Source: Methanosarcina flavescens (GTDB lineage: Archaea; Halobacteriota; Methanosarcinia; Methanosarcinales; Methanosarcinaceae). Taken from it: 64,000 nt of DNA. Made by a program: the position numbers and the translations under genes. Every line of letters starts with the position of its first letter. Position 1 is the first letter of the stretch. This document shows positions 39,260 to 50,224 of the stretch, piece by piece. The stretch covers positions 62,001 through 126,000 of the forward strand of contig NZ_CP032683.1 in assembly GCF_001304615.2 (NCBI RefSeq), written 5' to 3'. The notes under the pieces are model-generated. The model worked only from the letters and a program-made list of their open reading frames with translations. It made no database searches and was not told the origin of the DNA.

Positions 39260-42200
39260 TTATTTTTTCTTATGCAAGAATAATGTAATAAGGCAGGCTA
39301 CAACACAAAGTCCTTCAAATCCGGGTATGCTTGTGACTTTATCCTTCCCGGTTCCCTGCTGAGAATTCTGTTCCTTTTCTGTTTCATTTACTGTTGTGTT
39401 TTTCTCCTCAAGTTCTGATGTTTCAGCCGCAGGCTTTGTATCAGCCGTGGGTTTCTCTATGGTTTTTCCTGTTATTGCAAAATGGGTGAAGCCTGGGGTG
39501 TCTGCCGTGAAGTACAGATATTTACTATCTTCTTTCAACAGCTTTATGGGCAGCTCGGACCATTTTTTATCGCTATACCTGTTGAACGTGATTGAATTCT
39601 GGTCAATGTTCTTTTCCTCAAGCCAGGATTTTTCGACCTTGAAGCACACTACAGGGTTTTCAATATTCTTTTCCGTTGCAAAACCTGCATTTCCAACCCA
39701 GAGGTTAAAGTACTTGTAGACCTCATCTGAGGACAGATTTGAAGTCAGGGTTGATTTTGCTTTGAGCTGCTCGGCAATAGTTGTGGTCTTGCCTGCGGTC
39801 TTCTTTGCATCAAAGCTAACATACACAACGCAGGTGGCATTTTTCGGGAAATCAAATTTCACGGGATTTCCGCTTACAACGCGTACCTGTGAAAGTTCCT
39901 TGACTTCAACATTTCTTGCAGGTTCAGGGGAACCCCCACCGCCACCACCACCGCTGCGTTTGCTACCACCGCCCTTTTTGCTTCCTCCGCCTGAACTGCT
40001 CTGCTGTATGACAGTTATTGTCAAATCCTTTGAGGAAGTGCCATTTTCATTGATCGCAGTTAGGCTAACAGGATAAGTTCCAGGAACTGAGAACACATAA
40101 ACAAAGCTGGCATTTGTAGACTCAATAGTCCCGTCCTTGCCAATATCCCAGTTCCTTGAGGTTGCGTTCTGCGAAAGGTCAGTGAACTGGACCGAAAGAG
40201 GAGCATAACCGCTCATGGGATTGGCACTGAAGTCGGCTTTAGGAGGGATTCCGCTTACAGTTATATTCATATCTCTTGTATCCGTGCCGTTTTCATTAAT
40301 TGCGGTTAATCTGACAGGATAAGTCCCAGGCACTGAGAACACATAGGTAAAGCTGGCATTTGTAGACTCAATAGTTCCATCAATGCCAATATCCCAGTTC
40401 CTTGAAATTGCATTTAATGACAGGTCAGTGAACTGAACGGAGAGAGGAGCATAACCACTCGTGGGATTGGCACTGAAGTCTGCCTCCGGAGCAATCGGGT
40501 CAGGAACATCTATAAGGGGTAAATTGTCTGTAACGTTGTTCGTAATAAATGGCTCATCTGCAAATCCGTCATTGTTTGCGTCAGGTGTGATCTGTGAATG
40601 TCCTGTACCGTCTGGTTTTGCCCAGAAGTTGCCGCCAAGGTATGAACCACCCATAATGTTTCTGCCACTGGTATTTGCTACATTCCAGACGCATCTAGCA
40701 TTTTTAACGTTGGCATTTATAGCGTTGCAGAAATTATTGTTATAGATAAAGTTATCAAGGCTTCTGGCACACAGGAAAATACCATGATCATTATTCCAAC
40801 TGATGGTATTACCTGAGATGTTGTTATTTACTGACGAGCTCAAGGAAATGCCTACGCTGCTGTTAAAAGCAGTATTCCCAGAAAGTTCAATATTGCTGGA
40901 ATTTACCAGAAGAATTCCAAAATTACGATTATCCGAGAGATTATTGTTAATAAGCTTGTCATTACTTGAGTTCGACAGTTGGATAGCTCTCTCACTGTCA
41001 GGTACGGTATTGCTGATAAGGTAACTGTTATTCGAATTCTCCAGGTAAATTCCGTTCTTATTTGATTGGACAATGTTGCTGGTAATATTATTGTAGTCGG
41101 AGTTTTCCAGAAGAATCCCATAAGCTCTATTTGAGTTCACAATATTGTCAGAGAGTATATTTCTTACGGATGTACCGAGGGAAATTCCTCCCCTGTCATT
41201 TTGCGATATTTTGTTATTTAACACTTTATTATCGAATGAAGTTCCTAGCACGATACCGTAATTGCTATTCGAATTTGCTTCATTGCTGTCGATAATATTA
41301 TTACTGGCATTGTATGCAAGAACAATACCATTATTATTTGAATTTGCCTTATTGCCTGAGAGCATGTTGTTATTTGACCACAGGGTAATGAAAATGCCTC
41401 TGGTATTGTTGTAAGCATAATTGTTGACCACGTTACTATTGTTAGAATATCTCATAGCTATTCCGTAGGGACTACTTGAGACATTATTGTTTTCTACGTT
41501 ACTATTACTGGAAGTATTCAGAAAGATAGCATGGGCACTGGTAAATGATACGTCATTGCCTGAGATTGTGCTTCCAGGGGACGATACAAGAGAAATCCCA
41601 TCAGTACCATTGGACACTATATTGCTAATCAGTTTATTATCGGTTGAGTTTACACAATAGATTCCATATCTCCCGCTTGTACTTACGAAGTTGTATTCAA
41701 GAGTATTATTTTTTGAATTTCCTTGCAAAAGTATACCGTCGTCAGTACTCTGGCTTACAGTATTACTTGAAAGCTCGTTCCAATCAGAATTACTGATATG
41801 AATTCCATACCTCTGGTTTGAGACTGTATTCCCCGAGATTTTGTTATACCCGGATCCTTCAATATTAATTGCTCTGCCAGCAGCATTATCTTTGACAAAT
41901 ATATTGTTGTGAATTTTGTTGTGATTAGAGCTTGACGTCAGCTGTACTCCAAGGGCATCATCCAAAAATATATTATTTTCAATTGTACAGTGGTGACTTC
42001 CAACCATGTTGATGCCTGCGGTATCGTTTCCAGCTCCTCTGATCGTAAATCCTTTAATTGCTAAATTATCTCCATAACTAACAGAGATTACATGACCGCC
42101 TATATAATTGGCTATTATTGTATCCGCAGCATTACCGGATGCAGACCTCAGCTCCAAATTCTTTAGTCCGGGTTTATTTATATTGATGTTCTCATAATAG

Positions 42201-42388
42201 GTTCCCGGCTGTACGATAATTATATCACCCGAATTCGCATTGTCCACCGCAGCCTGTATTGTCGCATAGTTTCCCGTACCGTCAGTGGCTACAGTACATG
42301 TCGCAGCTGCTCCGATAAAGGAACTTAGTGTGAAAATAAAAGATGCTAGTAGTAAAAGCTTTAATCTATTTATGTTCAATTCCTCCAT
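39260..42388 (-). CDS. PbH1/PKD surface protein with PGF-CTERM tail
   Basis: 1042 residues. Order: signal peptide (LKLLLLASFIFTLSSFIGAAA), a long parallel beta-helix (about 35-600) of repeats such as NNVSSSPYGIAMRYSNNSN, then two near-identical PKD domains (ADFSANPTSGYAPLSVQFTDLS, about 650-820). A Gly/Ser/Lys linker and a PGF-pre-PGF-like domain (about 850-980) follow. The last 25 residues (IPGFEGLCVVACLITLFLHKK) are a PGF-CTERM signal: motif, hydrophobic helix, basic end, for archaeosortase processing and lipid anchoring. Many N-x-S/T sites suggest heavy glycosylation. Confidence 0.92.
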   Translation of the reverse strand: MEELNINRLKLLLLASFIFTLSSFIGAAATCTVATDGTGNYATIQAAVDNANSGDIIIVQPGTYYENININKPGLKNLELRSASGNAADTIIANYIGGHVISVSYGDNLAIKGFTIRGAGNDTAGINMVGSHHCTIENNIFLDDALGVQLTSSSNHNKIHNNIFVKDNAAGRAINIEGSGYNKISGNTVSNQRYGIHISNSDWNELSSNTVSQSTDDGILLQGNSKNNTLEYNFVSTSGRYGIYCVNSTDNKLISNIVSNGTDGISLVSSPGSTISGNDVSFTSAHAIFLNTSSNSNVENNNVSSSPYGIAMRYSNNSNVVNNYAYNNTRGIFITLWSNNNMLSGNKANSNNNGIVLAYNASNNIIDSNEANSNSNYGIVLGTSFDNKVLNNKISQNDRGGISLGTSVRNILSDNIVNSNRAYGILLENSDYNNITSNIVQSNKNGIYLENSNNSYLISNTVPDSERAIQLSNSSNDKLINNNLSDNRNFGILLVNSSNIELSGNTAFNSSVGISLSSSVNNNISGNTISWNNDHGIFLCARSLDNFIYNNNFCNAINANVKNARCVWNVANTSGRNIMGGSYLGGNFWAKPDGTGHSQITPDANNDGFADEPFITNNVTDNLPLIDVPDPIAPEADFSANPTSGYAPLSVQFTDLSLNAISRNWDIGIDGTIESTNASFTYVFSVPGTYPVRLTAINENGTDTRDMNITVSGIPPKADFSANPMSGYAPLSVQFTDLSQNATSRNWDIGKDGTIESTNASFVYVFSVPGTYPVSLTAINENGTSSKDLTITVIQQSSSGGGSKKGGGSKRSGGGGGGGSPEPARNVEVKELSQVRVVSGNPVKFDFPKNATCVVYVSFDAKKTAGKTTTIAEQLKAKSTLTSNLSSDEVYKYFNLWVGNAGFATEKNIENPVVCFKVEKSWLEEKNIDQNSITFNRYSDKKWSELPIKLLKEDSKYLYFTADTPGFTHFAITGKTIEKPTADTKPAAETSELEEKNTTVNETEKEQNSQQGTGKDKVTSIPGFEGLCVVACLITLFLHKKK

Positions 42389-43134
42389 ATAGATAAAAGT
42401 AATTGGTTGATCGACTCCCTAAAATTAATTAGAAACTAATAGCGACTAGAATATAAATATAACGGTTCCTATCAACATACATTTGGAAGTATTAAAAAGT
42501 ACAAAACCGCAAAATAATGTCTCAGCTTGCTGAAATTCTCTTACTACTTCTTTCTCTTTTAGTATCCACTATCTTTTTCGATTATAACAAACTGAAAATT
42601 AGTTAACGCTGACTACATCTTAACTTTTTACCACCTAAACACGCTTGTAAGTAGTGTTAATCAGAATATTTCAACTTCCCCGCATTCATCCAATCCCGGT
42701 TTTAATTTATCTTCAAACCTGCGAGCAGCACGATTATTTGATTTCGAAGGATAAAATTAATATATTTAGTAAGTTTCCCAAAAAAAGTGGGGCTTTCTTC
42801 ATAAATTTTCTCTTAAAGAGGATGTATCGCTTTTCATACACTCATTAAAAAGGATACTGATACAAAATGAATTAAAATTTTGAACACAAAAACTTGAAAA
42901 AGGTTCACTCGCCGTCCCGCACTCTTTTAAAATAGCAGGAAACTGGAAAAACTCGCTTCAGGTCAGGATAATATGCTGGATGAAAAACAAAGAAAGATTC
43001 CGGAGATTACAGAAAAATAAGAGATTACAGAATTAAAGAGCTAGAAAAAACAAAGGGAAATAAGCAGGATGAAAAGAAAAAAAATCTTATAATATTTAAT
43101 AAATTGATTCCTGCTTAAAAGATTCTTTCCCATC
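42389..43134. other. AT-rich spacer
   Basis: About 745 bases without a credible gene. It includes the promoter of the PKD surface protein at its left end and the 3' end of the HDAC-family gene at its right. Short ORFs here lack any ribosome site. Confidence 0.5.
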
Positions 43135-44712
43135 TCAATAAACTGTTTCCTGCTTTGTCCTCGTATTATATGCCCTGTACTCGTCCTCTTTTTTATCCTG
43201 CAGGTAGATATGGTCATATTCCGTGTCACCCAGCATCTTCCTGTACTCTTCCCTGGCTTCAGCCTGGCAGTTCTCGCAGGCATAAATCGGGACCGAGACC
43301 CCGAAAATCCTGGTATCGTATACGCTCCTGTGGGCGTGGGAATCTATGGTCTTGTAGCCCTGGCAGTCAGGGCACATCCGGATTCTTTCTTCTTGAAGCT
43401 CCTGAATCATATCCGTGTCGTAAAAGATCTGCTTTCTCCGGCTGTAGAAATCTCCATACTTTGCTACTTCGGCTTCTACAAGCCTGTCCCGGTTATTCCA
43501 GTTTTCGAGCTGAGCTGCAACGGTCTCTTCCAGTGTCTTTCTATCCCGTGCAGCCTGGACAAACATCCCTGGCTTGAAGTCAGGTTCCCTTACGCAGGAA
43601 TAATCAAGTCCTGCCATTGCAAGGATTATGCCTGTGTTTACATAAGGCAGTGCAGTCTGGATTGCGTAGCCGCCCTCAAGCACAGCCATATCAGGGGCAA
43701 GTTTCTCATTCAATTTTGCATAGCCCTGTGAGGAAAAGCGCATATTCGCAAGTGGGTCAGTATAGTGGTTGTCCTGCCCCGCAGAATTCAGAACTAGCTC
43801 AGGCTTGAAATCTTTTAGAATCGGAAGTACGAGAGAATCGAGCACATAAAGTATGCCTTCATCAGGGGTTCCAGGCGGCAGGGGAATATTAATTGTCCTG
43901 CCAAGCGCTTTTGGGCCCCCAAGCTCGCTTATGAAACCCGATCCGGGGTAAAGAGTCCTTCCGTCCTGATGGAAAGAAATAAAAAGCACATCCGGGTCAT
44001 TATAGAAGATTTCCTGGGTTCCATCCCCGTGATGCACATCGGTATCCACGATTGCAATCCTGCTGATTCCATATTTCCTTCTCAGGTATTCTACAAGAAT
44101 AGCCTCGTTATTTATATTGCAGAACCCCCTGTTTCCGTGTGCTACTGTCATTGCATGATGACCGGGCGGGCGGACAAGCGCAAAAGCATTCTTAACTTCC
44201 GCTCTCATCAAGGCATCCCCGAGCACAAGGCAGCTCCCTGCTGCGATAAGATGGGGAATTGTAGCTTGGGTTTTTATATCAGGCACACAGAAGTGGACTC
44301 TGGCAATGTCCCTGTACTCAGCAAGGCGGGGTTTATATTCGGCTATTTCCGGCAGATCCATCAGGCCTTCTTCAAAGATCTGGTCCCTGGTATAGAGGAG
44401 GCGTTCTTCTCTTTCCGGATGGGTAGGCGAAATAGCCCAGTCAAATGCCGGGAAGAAAACCAGACCTGTCTTTTCGGCTCTGGAACGGTCTGCCGGGGAT
44501 AGAGGTTCTTGTTTTGTCTCCTGTCCGGTCTTTTTCGATTCCATTAAATTTTCCTCATTTGTCTCAAGCTTATTTTCTTCACTCTCTGTTATCCGGGTTT
44601 CTTCTTTCTCTGCCTTACTTCTCCCTTTTGCATGCTCTTTTTTCTCTTGCTGCATACCTGCGCCGGAGCCAGTTTTCAGTACATCCCTAATTTTTCCAAG
44701 CCCCAATTTCAT
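43135..44712 (-). CDS. Histone deacetylase-family amidohydrolase
   Basis: About 525 residues. The N-terminal about 75 residues are Lys/Glu-rich and probably unstructured. The deacetylase domain (about 80-390) keeps the catalytic set: RPPGHHA, DVDVHHGDGT-like (DTDVHHGDGTQEIFY), SAGQDNHYTDPL and EGGY. A C-terminal part has CPDCQG and CENCQA, a likely zinc ribbon. The substrate may be acetylated protein or polyamine. ATG at 44712 is chosen because of GGGAGGG 8 bases before it; it overlaps the stop of the upstream gene (ATGA), so the two are coupled. Confidence 0.88.
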   Translation of the reverse strand: MKLGLGKIRDVLKTGSGAGMQQEKKEHAKGRSKAEKEETRITESEENKLETNEENLMESKKTGQETKQEPLSPADRSRAEKTGLVFFPAFDWAISPTHPEREERLLYTRDQIFEEGLMDLPEIAEYKPRLAEYRDIARVHFCVPDIKTQATIPHLIAAGSCLVLGDALMRAEVKNAFALVRPPGHHAMTVAHGNRGFCNINNEAILVEYLRRKYGISRIAIVDTDVHHGDGTQEIFYNDPDVLFISFHQDGRTLYPGSGFISELGGPKALGRTINIPLPPGTPDEGILYVLDSLVLPILKDFKPELVLNSAGQDNHYTDPLANMRFSSQGYAKLNEKLAPDMAVLEGGYAIQTALPYVNTGIILAMAGLDYSCVREPDFKPGMFVQAARDRKTLEETVAAQLENWNNRDRLVEAEVAKYGDFYSRRKQIFYDTDMIQELQEERIRMCPDCQGYKTIDSHAHRSVYDTRIFGVSVPIYACENCQAEAREEYRKMLGDTEYDHIYLQDKKEDEYRAYNTRTKQETVY

Positions 44713-46421
44713 GCTTTTTCCCTCCCTTTCCATCCCGGGATTAAGCCCGCAGGAATCTGCATGCTTACGTCAAAAAGCCGCCCTGTGGTATACCAGCCGT
44801 TGACGACATTGAAAACTTCACTATTAACAATCTCGGCTTCATCCGCATACTCGGAAATTCCGAAATTTTCTGCACGTTTCCTCAGGAGCTTTGCAGCAAA
44901 GGCTTCAGCTTCTTCGAGGTGTATTTTATTGAAATTCCCAAGGTTTGCTGCACTCAAACTGACTATCTCCCCTTCCTCGGCTACTGAATATATCTGCTGT
45001 TCAGTATCAATGTGCAGGTTCATGGTAAGCGTGGGCCTTGCAATGGCTGCCCCTATAGCATTTCCTACTTCAGCATACTCAGGGGTGACAGGTTTGGCAT
45101 AGAGTTTTTTCGCAATTTCGGCAATGAGACCTTTTGCTCCTCCCCCTATTCCAACCACATTCTCAGGTCTCGCCTTTTTCTCCTGCAGGACTTCCCATAT
45201 CCTGTAGGCAGGCTCCTGTTCCCACTCAAGAAACATCTCATTGACTGCATCAGCAATCATCTGTGCAGCTTTATCCACTATCAGTACCGCAGTTTCAGCT
45301 TCGGATTTTCCCAGGTCAGAAGCTGTGGCTTTAATAGCTTTGCTTGAAAGTTCAGGGTTTCCTACATTGATAAGCCCAAGAACGTTCAGAGCATCTGTTG
45401 GGGTGGTTTCTTCTCCTCCCATGCAGCAAGCAGGACCTGCCCTATCAGGACCGACCGTTAATATTTTTTTACCTGTATCCGACTCCTTTACCCTTACGAC
45501 GCTGTCTCCTCCTACAGCTATCGACCGGACAGCAAAAGCCCGAACATGTGTGAGGAAACCTCCGAGTTTTGCACCTTTAGAAGCCAGAAGCGGATTGCCT
45601 GAAAGAATTAGTGCAAGATCTGTCGTAGTCCCTCCTATGTCCACCACAACCGAAGTCTGATTCTGCGGGGTAAGGGCAAGAGCTCCAATCGTACTCGCAG
45701 CAGGGCCCGAAAATATAGTTTCTACAGGGAATTCTATTGATTTTTCAACCGGGAGAGTTCCTCCATCAGCTTTCAGGATAAATACGGGAGCCCGAATCCT
45801 TCTCTCCTCAAGAGCTTTCATGATCTTCTCGACAAACTCCTGATAGCGCTCCCTGGTGGCAGAAGTGAGCATGGTAGTTGCTACCCTTCTCGGGAAATTC
45901 AGTTTTCCTGAAACCTTATGCCCGAGTTCCAGTTTGCAGCCGGGATAGATCTCCCTGAAGATTTCCTCTATCATCAGTTCATGGGAAGGGTTTCTTTGCC
46001 CGAATTTGCTTATAATGGCTGCTCTTGCAAATCCTGATTCCCGGATCAATTCCACGGTTTTCCTGATTTCAGCCTCATCGAGGGGTTGGATTTCCCTTCC
46101 CCTGTAATCCATAGCCCCTTTAAGATAAAAGCTGTCAGGGAAGCTGTAACTCTCCGGATTAATACCCGGCCCCGGAATCAGCACCAGAGCCACACGGTCA
46201 GTTTTGCCTTCGGCAATGAGGTTTGTTATCACGGTCGTACTAAATACAACCCTTTCCAGTTGCTCTGGAGGAATGCCTCTGCTGACTGCATCAAGGGCTT
46301 CAAGCAGGGAATTCAAAAGTCTCTCTGGCTCAGTAGAAACCTTGGCAGTACTGCATACTTCTCCATTCCGGATAAGCACTGCATCCGTGGTAGTGCCTCC
46401 AACATCAATTCCTATTAGCAT
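44709..46421 (-). CDS. Hydantoinase/oxoprolinase family protein (HyuA-like)
   Basis: 570 residues. N-terminal IGIDVGGTTTDAVLI and central VVVDIGGTTTDLALIL are the two ATPase-fold phosphate loops of the HyuA/oxoprolinase family, with GIGGGAKGLI near residue 425. It is shorter than bacterial oxoprolinases and there is no HyuB partner nearby. The substrate is unknown. It is translationally coupled to the deacetylase-family gene. Confidence 0.87.
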   Translation of the reverse strand: MLIGIDVGGTTTDAVLIRNGEVCSTAKVSTEPERLLNSLLEALDAVSRGIPPEQLERVVFSTTVITNLIAEGKTDRVALVLIPGPGINPESYSFPDSFYLKGAMDYRGREIQPLDEAEIRKTVELIRESGFARAAIISKFGQRNPSHELMIEEIFREIYPGCKLELGHKVSGKLNFPRRVATTMLTSATRERYQEFVEKIMKALEERRIRAPVFILKADGGTLPVEKSIEFPVETIFSGPAASTIGALALTPQNQTSVVVDIGGTTTDLALILSGNPLLASKGAKLGGFLTHVRAFAVRSIAVGGDSVVRVKESDTGKKILTVGPDRAGPACCMGGEETTPTDALNVLGLINVGNPELSSKAIKATASDLGKSEAETAVLIVDKAAQMIADAVNEMFLEWEQEPAYRIWEVLQEKKARPENVVGIGGGAKGLIAEIAKKLYAKPVTPEYAEVGNAIGAAIARPTLTMNLHIDTEQQIYSVAEEGEIVSLSAANLGNFNKIHLEEAEAFAAKLLRKRAENFGISEYADEAEIVNSEVFNVVNGWYTTGRLFDVSMQIPAGLIPGWKGREKA

Positions 46422-46789
46422 TCACAATTCGCCTATCCTAGCTCTATGTATTATTCTTTTATTTTTTTCTTATTTCATAAATACCAGTCATATACCATTC
46501 ATGTACCAGTCATATATACCATTCATATCAAATTTAAAAATGTCAAGTTTCAGATGAGTTCTTAATATAGAAGCCTGTGTTATTTGCTTCTACCCGTACC
46601 TTGCCGTATCTTTGGGGCACAAGAACAGTATTTTAAGCTTATATGACAAAAAGATTCTGAATTGAAAAGAGCCATTCATGCAAAAAATTTGCTCTCAGGA
46701 TTAAAGTGGAAAGACAGTCCGGTTACGAAAAACTGCCTAATTTCATATTTTGAAAGCAGGACTAATCGGATGGTAAGATACAGCCGCTT
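46422..46789. other. Spacer after the kinase
   Basis: No gene is supported. Short repeats (TACCATTCATGTACCAGTCA-like) occur at 46485-46525. Confidence 0.4.
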
Positions 46790-49467
46790 TTACATTTTTG
46801 AGGCTGATCCCCGATCTTCGAATCTGATCGTGAATTTTGTCTCGTTTCCTCTTTCGAGCTCTATTGTTCCGTTAATCTGCTCAACCAGGGCGTTTACAAG
46901 CTGCAGGCCCAGAGTCTTGGGCTTCTTGAAATCGACGTTTTCCGGAAAACGAGCGCCATTATCAGAATAGGTGAGGGTAAACCTCGAGACTCCTCTGGAG
47001 GTTTCTTTCCCTCAGCGTCTCCTGTCTTTTCCCTTTCAGGTTCATCTCGGGAAAGGGAAATCCTGATCTTTCCTTCTGTACCTTTTGGAAATGCATACTT
47101 AAGAGAGTTTGAGAAAAGTTCATTAATCACAATTCCCAGGGGAATTGCAGTATCGATTCCAAGAGATGTATTCTCAACCTCGAGAATAAGCCTTATTTTT
47201 TCATTTCTTATCCTGTAAGAGTGAAGGATGTCTGCAGTCAATTTTCTGAGGTATGCTACAAAATCAACGCTTGCCGCGTCCTCTGATTTGTAGAGCTCTT
47301 CATGGATTATGGACATAGAAACTACACGGTTCTCACTTTCCCTGAAGGCTTCAATAACCTTTTTGTCCTCGAACTTTTCAGCCTGAAGGCTGAGAAGGGA
47401 TGAAACTATCTGAAGGTTATTCTTGATCCGATGATGAATTTCTCTCATACCTATTTTTTCTGCCTTTTCAAGGGTTTCCTCGGCTTTTTTTCTCTGAGTA
47501 ATGTCATAGGCATACCCCTGGATAAAGATGGTCTCTCCAGAGGCGTCGCAGACATTGTGAATTAGCTCATGAACCCATCTTACGTTTCCATCTTTCCGCC
47601 TGAGCCTGTACTCGTACTCCATAATGGAGTCCGGGGAAGAAATCATTTTTTCCCGACTTCGTTTGAGCAATGGCGCGTCTTCCTTGACAACAAGGTCAAA
47701 GAATCCTATTTTGCCTGAAAAAAGATCTTTCTCCGTATACCCCGTTATTTCTTCAACAGCTCCCTCAAGAAAAAGGGGATTGAAGTTCCTGTCAAGCTTA
47801 AAAGAGATTCCTTTGAAATTTTGCAGGAACGACCTGTAAAGTTCTTCGCTTTCCTTCAATTTTTCTGAAGACTTCTTAATCTCGGTAACGTCTTCCATTA
47901 CCCCGAGAGCCCGGCATATACAGCCATCTTCATCTCTCAAATATACCCCTTTATTTTTCACATAAAAATAGCTTCCGTCCTTCCGCTTGAACCTGAATTC
48001 CTCATTGATTTTTCCTCCTGTATTCCAGCAGTTCTTCAATGACTGCTGAACCCTTCTGTAATCTTCAGGGTGAATGTGATCAAGCCAGCCGTAAAAATCC
48101 AGGTTCTCAATTTCTTTATTACTGTAGCCTGTAAGTTCAGTGACTGCCCCTGCCCATTCAACATGACCGTTTCTCAGGTCAATATCATATATCAGCTGCC
48201 CTGTTTGTTCCGCAATAATGCGGTATCGCTCTTCACTTTTTTGCAGCCTTTCTTCCATTTTCTTTCGCCCTGTGATATCAAGCATGACTCCTATAAGCCC
48301 TTCTATATTCCCGCAGGAACTTTTGTACGCGGCTTTATTGAAAATAAAGTCCCTTTTGAGCCCATCAGAGCACATTACTTTAGACTCGTAAACCTGGCTT
48401 CCTCCTTTCTGGAACAGCGGTCTGTCCATTCGTTTATAAACCTCTCCGAGTTCTGGAGGAATTGATTCGAAAAGCTCATCTATAGTGTGCCCGGTCACTT
48501 TTTCTTTTGAACTCCCGAGTATTATATTTGCAAAGAGCTCATTGCAACCCTCATAAACACCCTCACGGTTCTTGTAAAATACAGGAGCCGGAATAGTATC
48601 CAGCAGAGTTTCCAGGAAATATACTTTGTCTCTGAGTGCGGCTTCCGTCTCTCTCTGTTGAATTGCAAATGAGAGAATTACTGCAACCGCTTTCATGAAA
48701 CGAGCATCTTCTTCGATAAATTTCTCTTTCCTCATGCTGTGTGCTGTCAATACCCCATAGGGCTTCTCAATGCTTCCTATGAGCACACTTATCCCGCTAA
48801 TTATGTCCTGGTTTTCTTCAAGGCCCATTGTCCTGATGGAATTCTTTCTTTCCAGCTCTTTTAGCAGGATAGGCTGGCTCGAAAGTACGGTATAGCCTGC
48901 ACGTGAGGCTGAGTCTCTATTAATTATCTTGCCTATATTCTTCGAGTTCCAGCCGACTCCTGCCTCAAACAAAAAATTCCCATCAGGCAGGAGTTTCAGG
49001 ACGCCGCAGTATTCTACGCCAAGTGTATCTGCAACCAGAGGCAGGACTTTATCTAGCAAAGCCTGAAAGTCAGGGATTGAGAGAGAAAGCTCGGAGATTC
49101 TGGAAAGCACTGCATGCTCTCTTTTTCTTAAAAGTATTCCCTCTTCAGCTTTTTTAAGGGAAGTAATCTCGGTTGCTGAGATAATCGTGCCTTCATAGGG
49201 AAGTGTGGGAGTAAGGGTGATTGAATAAGTTCTTCCGCCTGCTCTTAATTCAATTTGCGCAGGTATCTGTCGAAGTGCTACCTGGCGGGCAGCCTTCAGA
49301 ATTTCAGCAGGAGCTATTTCTCCAACCTGGCTTTTAAGAGTTTCAAGTAAAATTTTTCCTGCCTTATTTGAATAAAGAATCGTTCCGTCCTTTCCTACTC
49401 TCAGAACAGGATCAGGGCTATTTATAAGAAAATATTTCATCCAATTTTCTTCAATTTCCGCACCCAT
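46790..49467 (-). pseudogene. Multi-PAS/GAF sensor histidine kinase, ATPase domain out of frame
   Basis: The first frame (49467-46894) gives 857 residues: PAS (about 10-110), GAF (about 125-270), three more PAS domains (about 280-650), then a HisKA_2-type phosphoacceptor (MREIHHRIKNNLQIVSSLLSLQ) and the N-box of a HATPase domain (INELFSNSLKYAFP). It then runs into an unrelated tail. The rest of the ATPase domain (FTLTYSDNGARFPEN ... KPKTLGLQLVNALVEQ ... FTIRFED) is present in the -1 frame, ending at 46790. The switch point is a GGGAAAG heptamer (47011-47005), directly followed by a hairpin. It may be a real frameshift mutation or programmed slippage. No membrane segment is seen, so it is a cytoplasmic sensor. 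Confidence 0.82.
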
Positions 49468-49928
49468 ACTGTCTTTCCAATTTATTCCAGAGCCCCCATC
49501 CTAACTTAACCTCTTCGTTTTTAATAAGCTGTTTGTCAAGCTTACAGATTATTTATGCCCGAGTTCTGAACTCAGATCAATTTTTTAAGCATTAACTAGC
49601 TATTATCTTTAAATTCTTATAACATATTAACATTCTGTTAATTTATCTAAAATAAATTATATAAGTTTTTCAATGTATTTTCTATCCTTCCGAATAATTA
49701 GTCATGTACATTTATAAAAACCCTGAAATTCAGGAATCCGCCAACTCCGGCAAATCCTATGATTACTTCTTAAGGATTTTCGACTACCGAATATACAAAT
49801 AAAATATTCAATATAAACAATTGAATAAAGATGTTCAAATTGAAATATTTGCATACATGTATCCGAATACTATAAAAACTAGTATTGAGATCAGGATTAA
49901 AACCTGAAATGCAAGGAAGGTGTTTTTT
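49468..49928. promoter_or_regulatory. AT-rich divergent promoter region
   Basis: About 460 bases between the kinase and the next small gene, with no ORF. TATAAAAA-like boxes occur at 49715 and 49872. GGAAGGTG precedes the GTG start at 49929. Confidence 0.45.
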
Positions 49929-50105
49929 GTGGAGGATCTTAATCTACTTAAAAGAAAACTTGATGATATGAGCGTAAATGAGCTTTTTGAGTACGTAAAG
50001 GAGAATTACCCTGAAAACAAAGATATTTGGATCGGATCTAAAAAATTAGTCATCAGAAGAGTCCTGAACCTCGAAAGAAACAGGATGAACACAGAGGAAG
50101 CCTGA
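49929..50105 (+). CDS. Small uncharacterised protein
   Basis: 58 residues from GTG at 49929, chosen because GGAAGGTG lies 6 bases before it. It is charged and helical (LKRKLDDMSVNELFEYVKENYPENKDIW). I do not recognise the family. The hairpin array starts 17 bases after its stop. Confidence 0.6.
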   Translation: MEDLNLLKRKLDDMSVNELFEYVKENYPENKDIWIGSKKLVIRRVLNLERNRMNTEEA

Positions 50106-50121
50106 AAAAACGTTAACCTAT

Positions 50122-50224
50122 AAACTTTTTAAGAAAAAAGTTTGATCACAAGCCTTTTCAAAAAAGGCTTGAGCGAAAACCTTTTGAGAAAAGGTTTTAT
50201 CGCAAACTTTTTCAGAAAAAGTTT
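50122..50224. repeat. Array of four perfect small hairpins
   Basis: Four inverted repeats of 9-10 bp, each with a 3-base loop: 50122-50143, 50150-50170, 50176-50198 and 50204-50224. Stems read AAACTTTTT, AAGCCTTTT, AAAACCTTTT and AAACTTTTT. The starts are 26-28 bases apart with 5-6-base spacers (GATCAC, GAGCG, ATCGC). Fainter related pieces continue to about 50400. It also makes open frames on both strands, which I take as shadows. Confidence 0.85.

Noticed and set aside
42654-42848. 64-codon ORF in the spacer before the HDAC-family gene
   Set aside because: No ribosome site, no domain, and AT-rich chance composition.
50122-50224. CRISPR-like array
   Set aside because: Units are 26-28 bases with 5-6-base spacers and self-complementary stems; no room for spacers and no cas genes.
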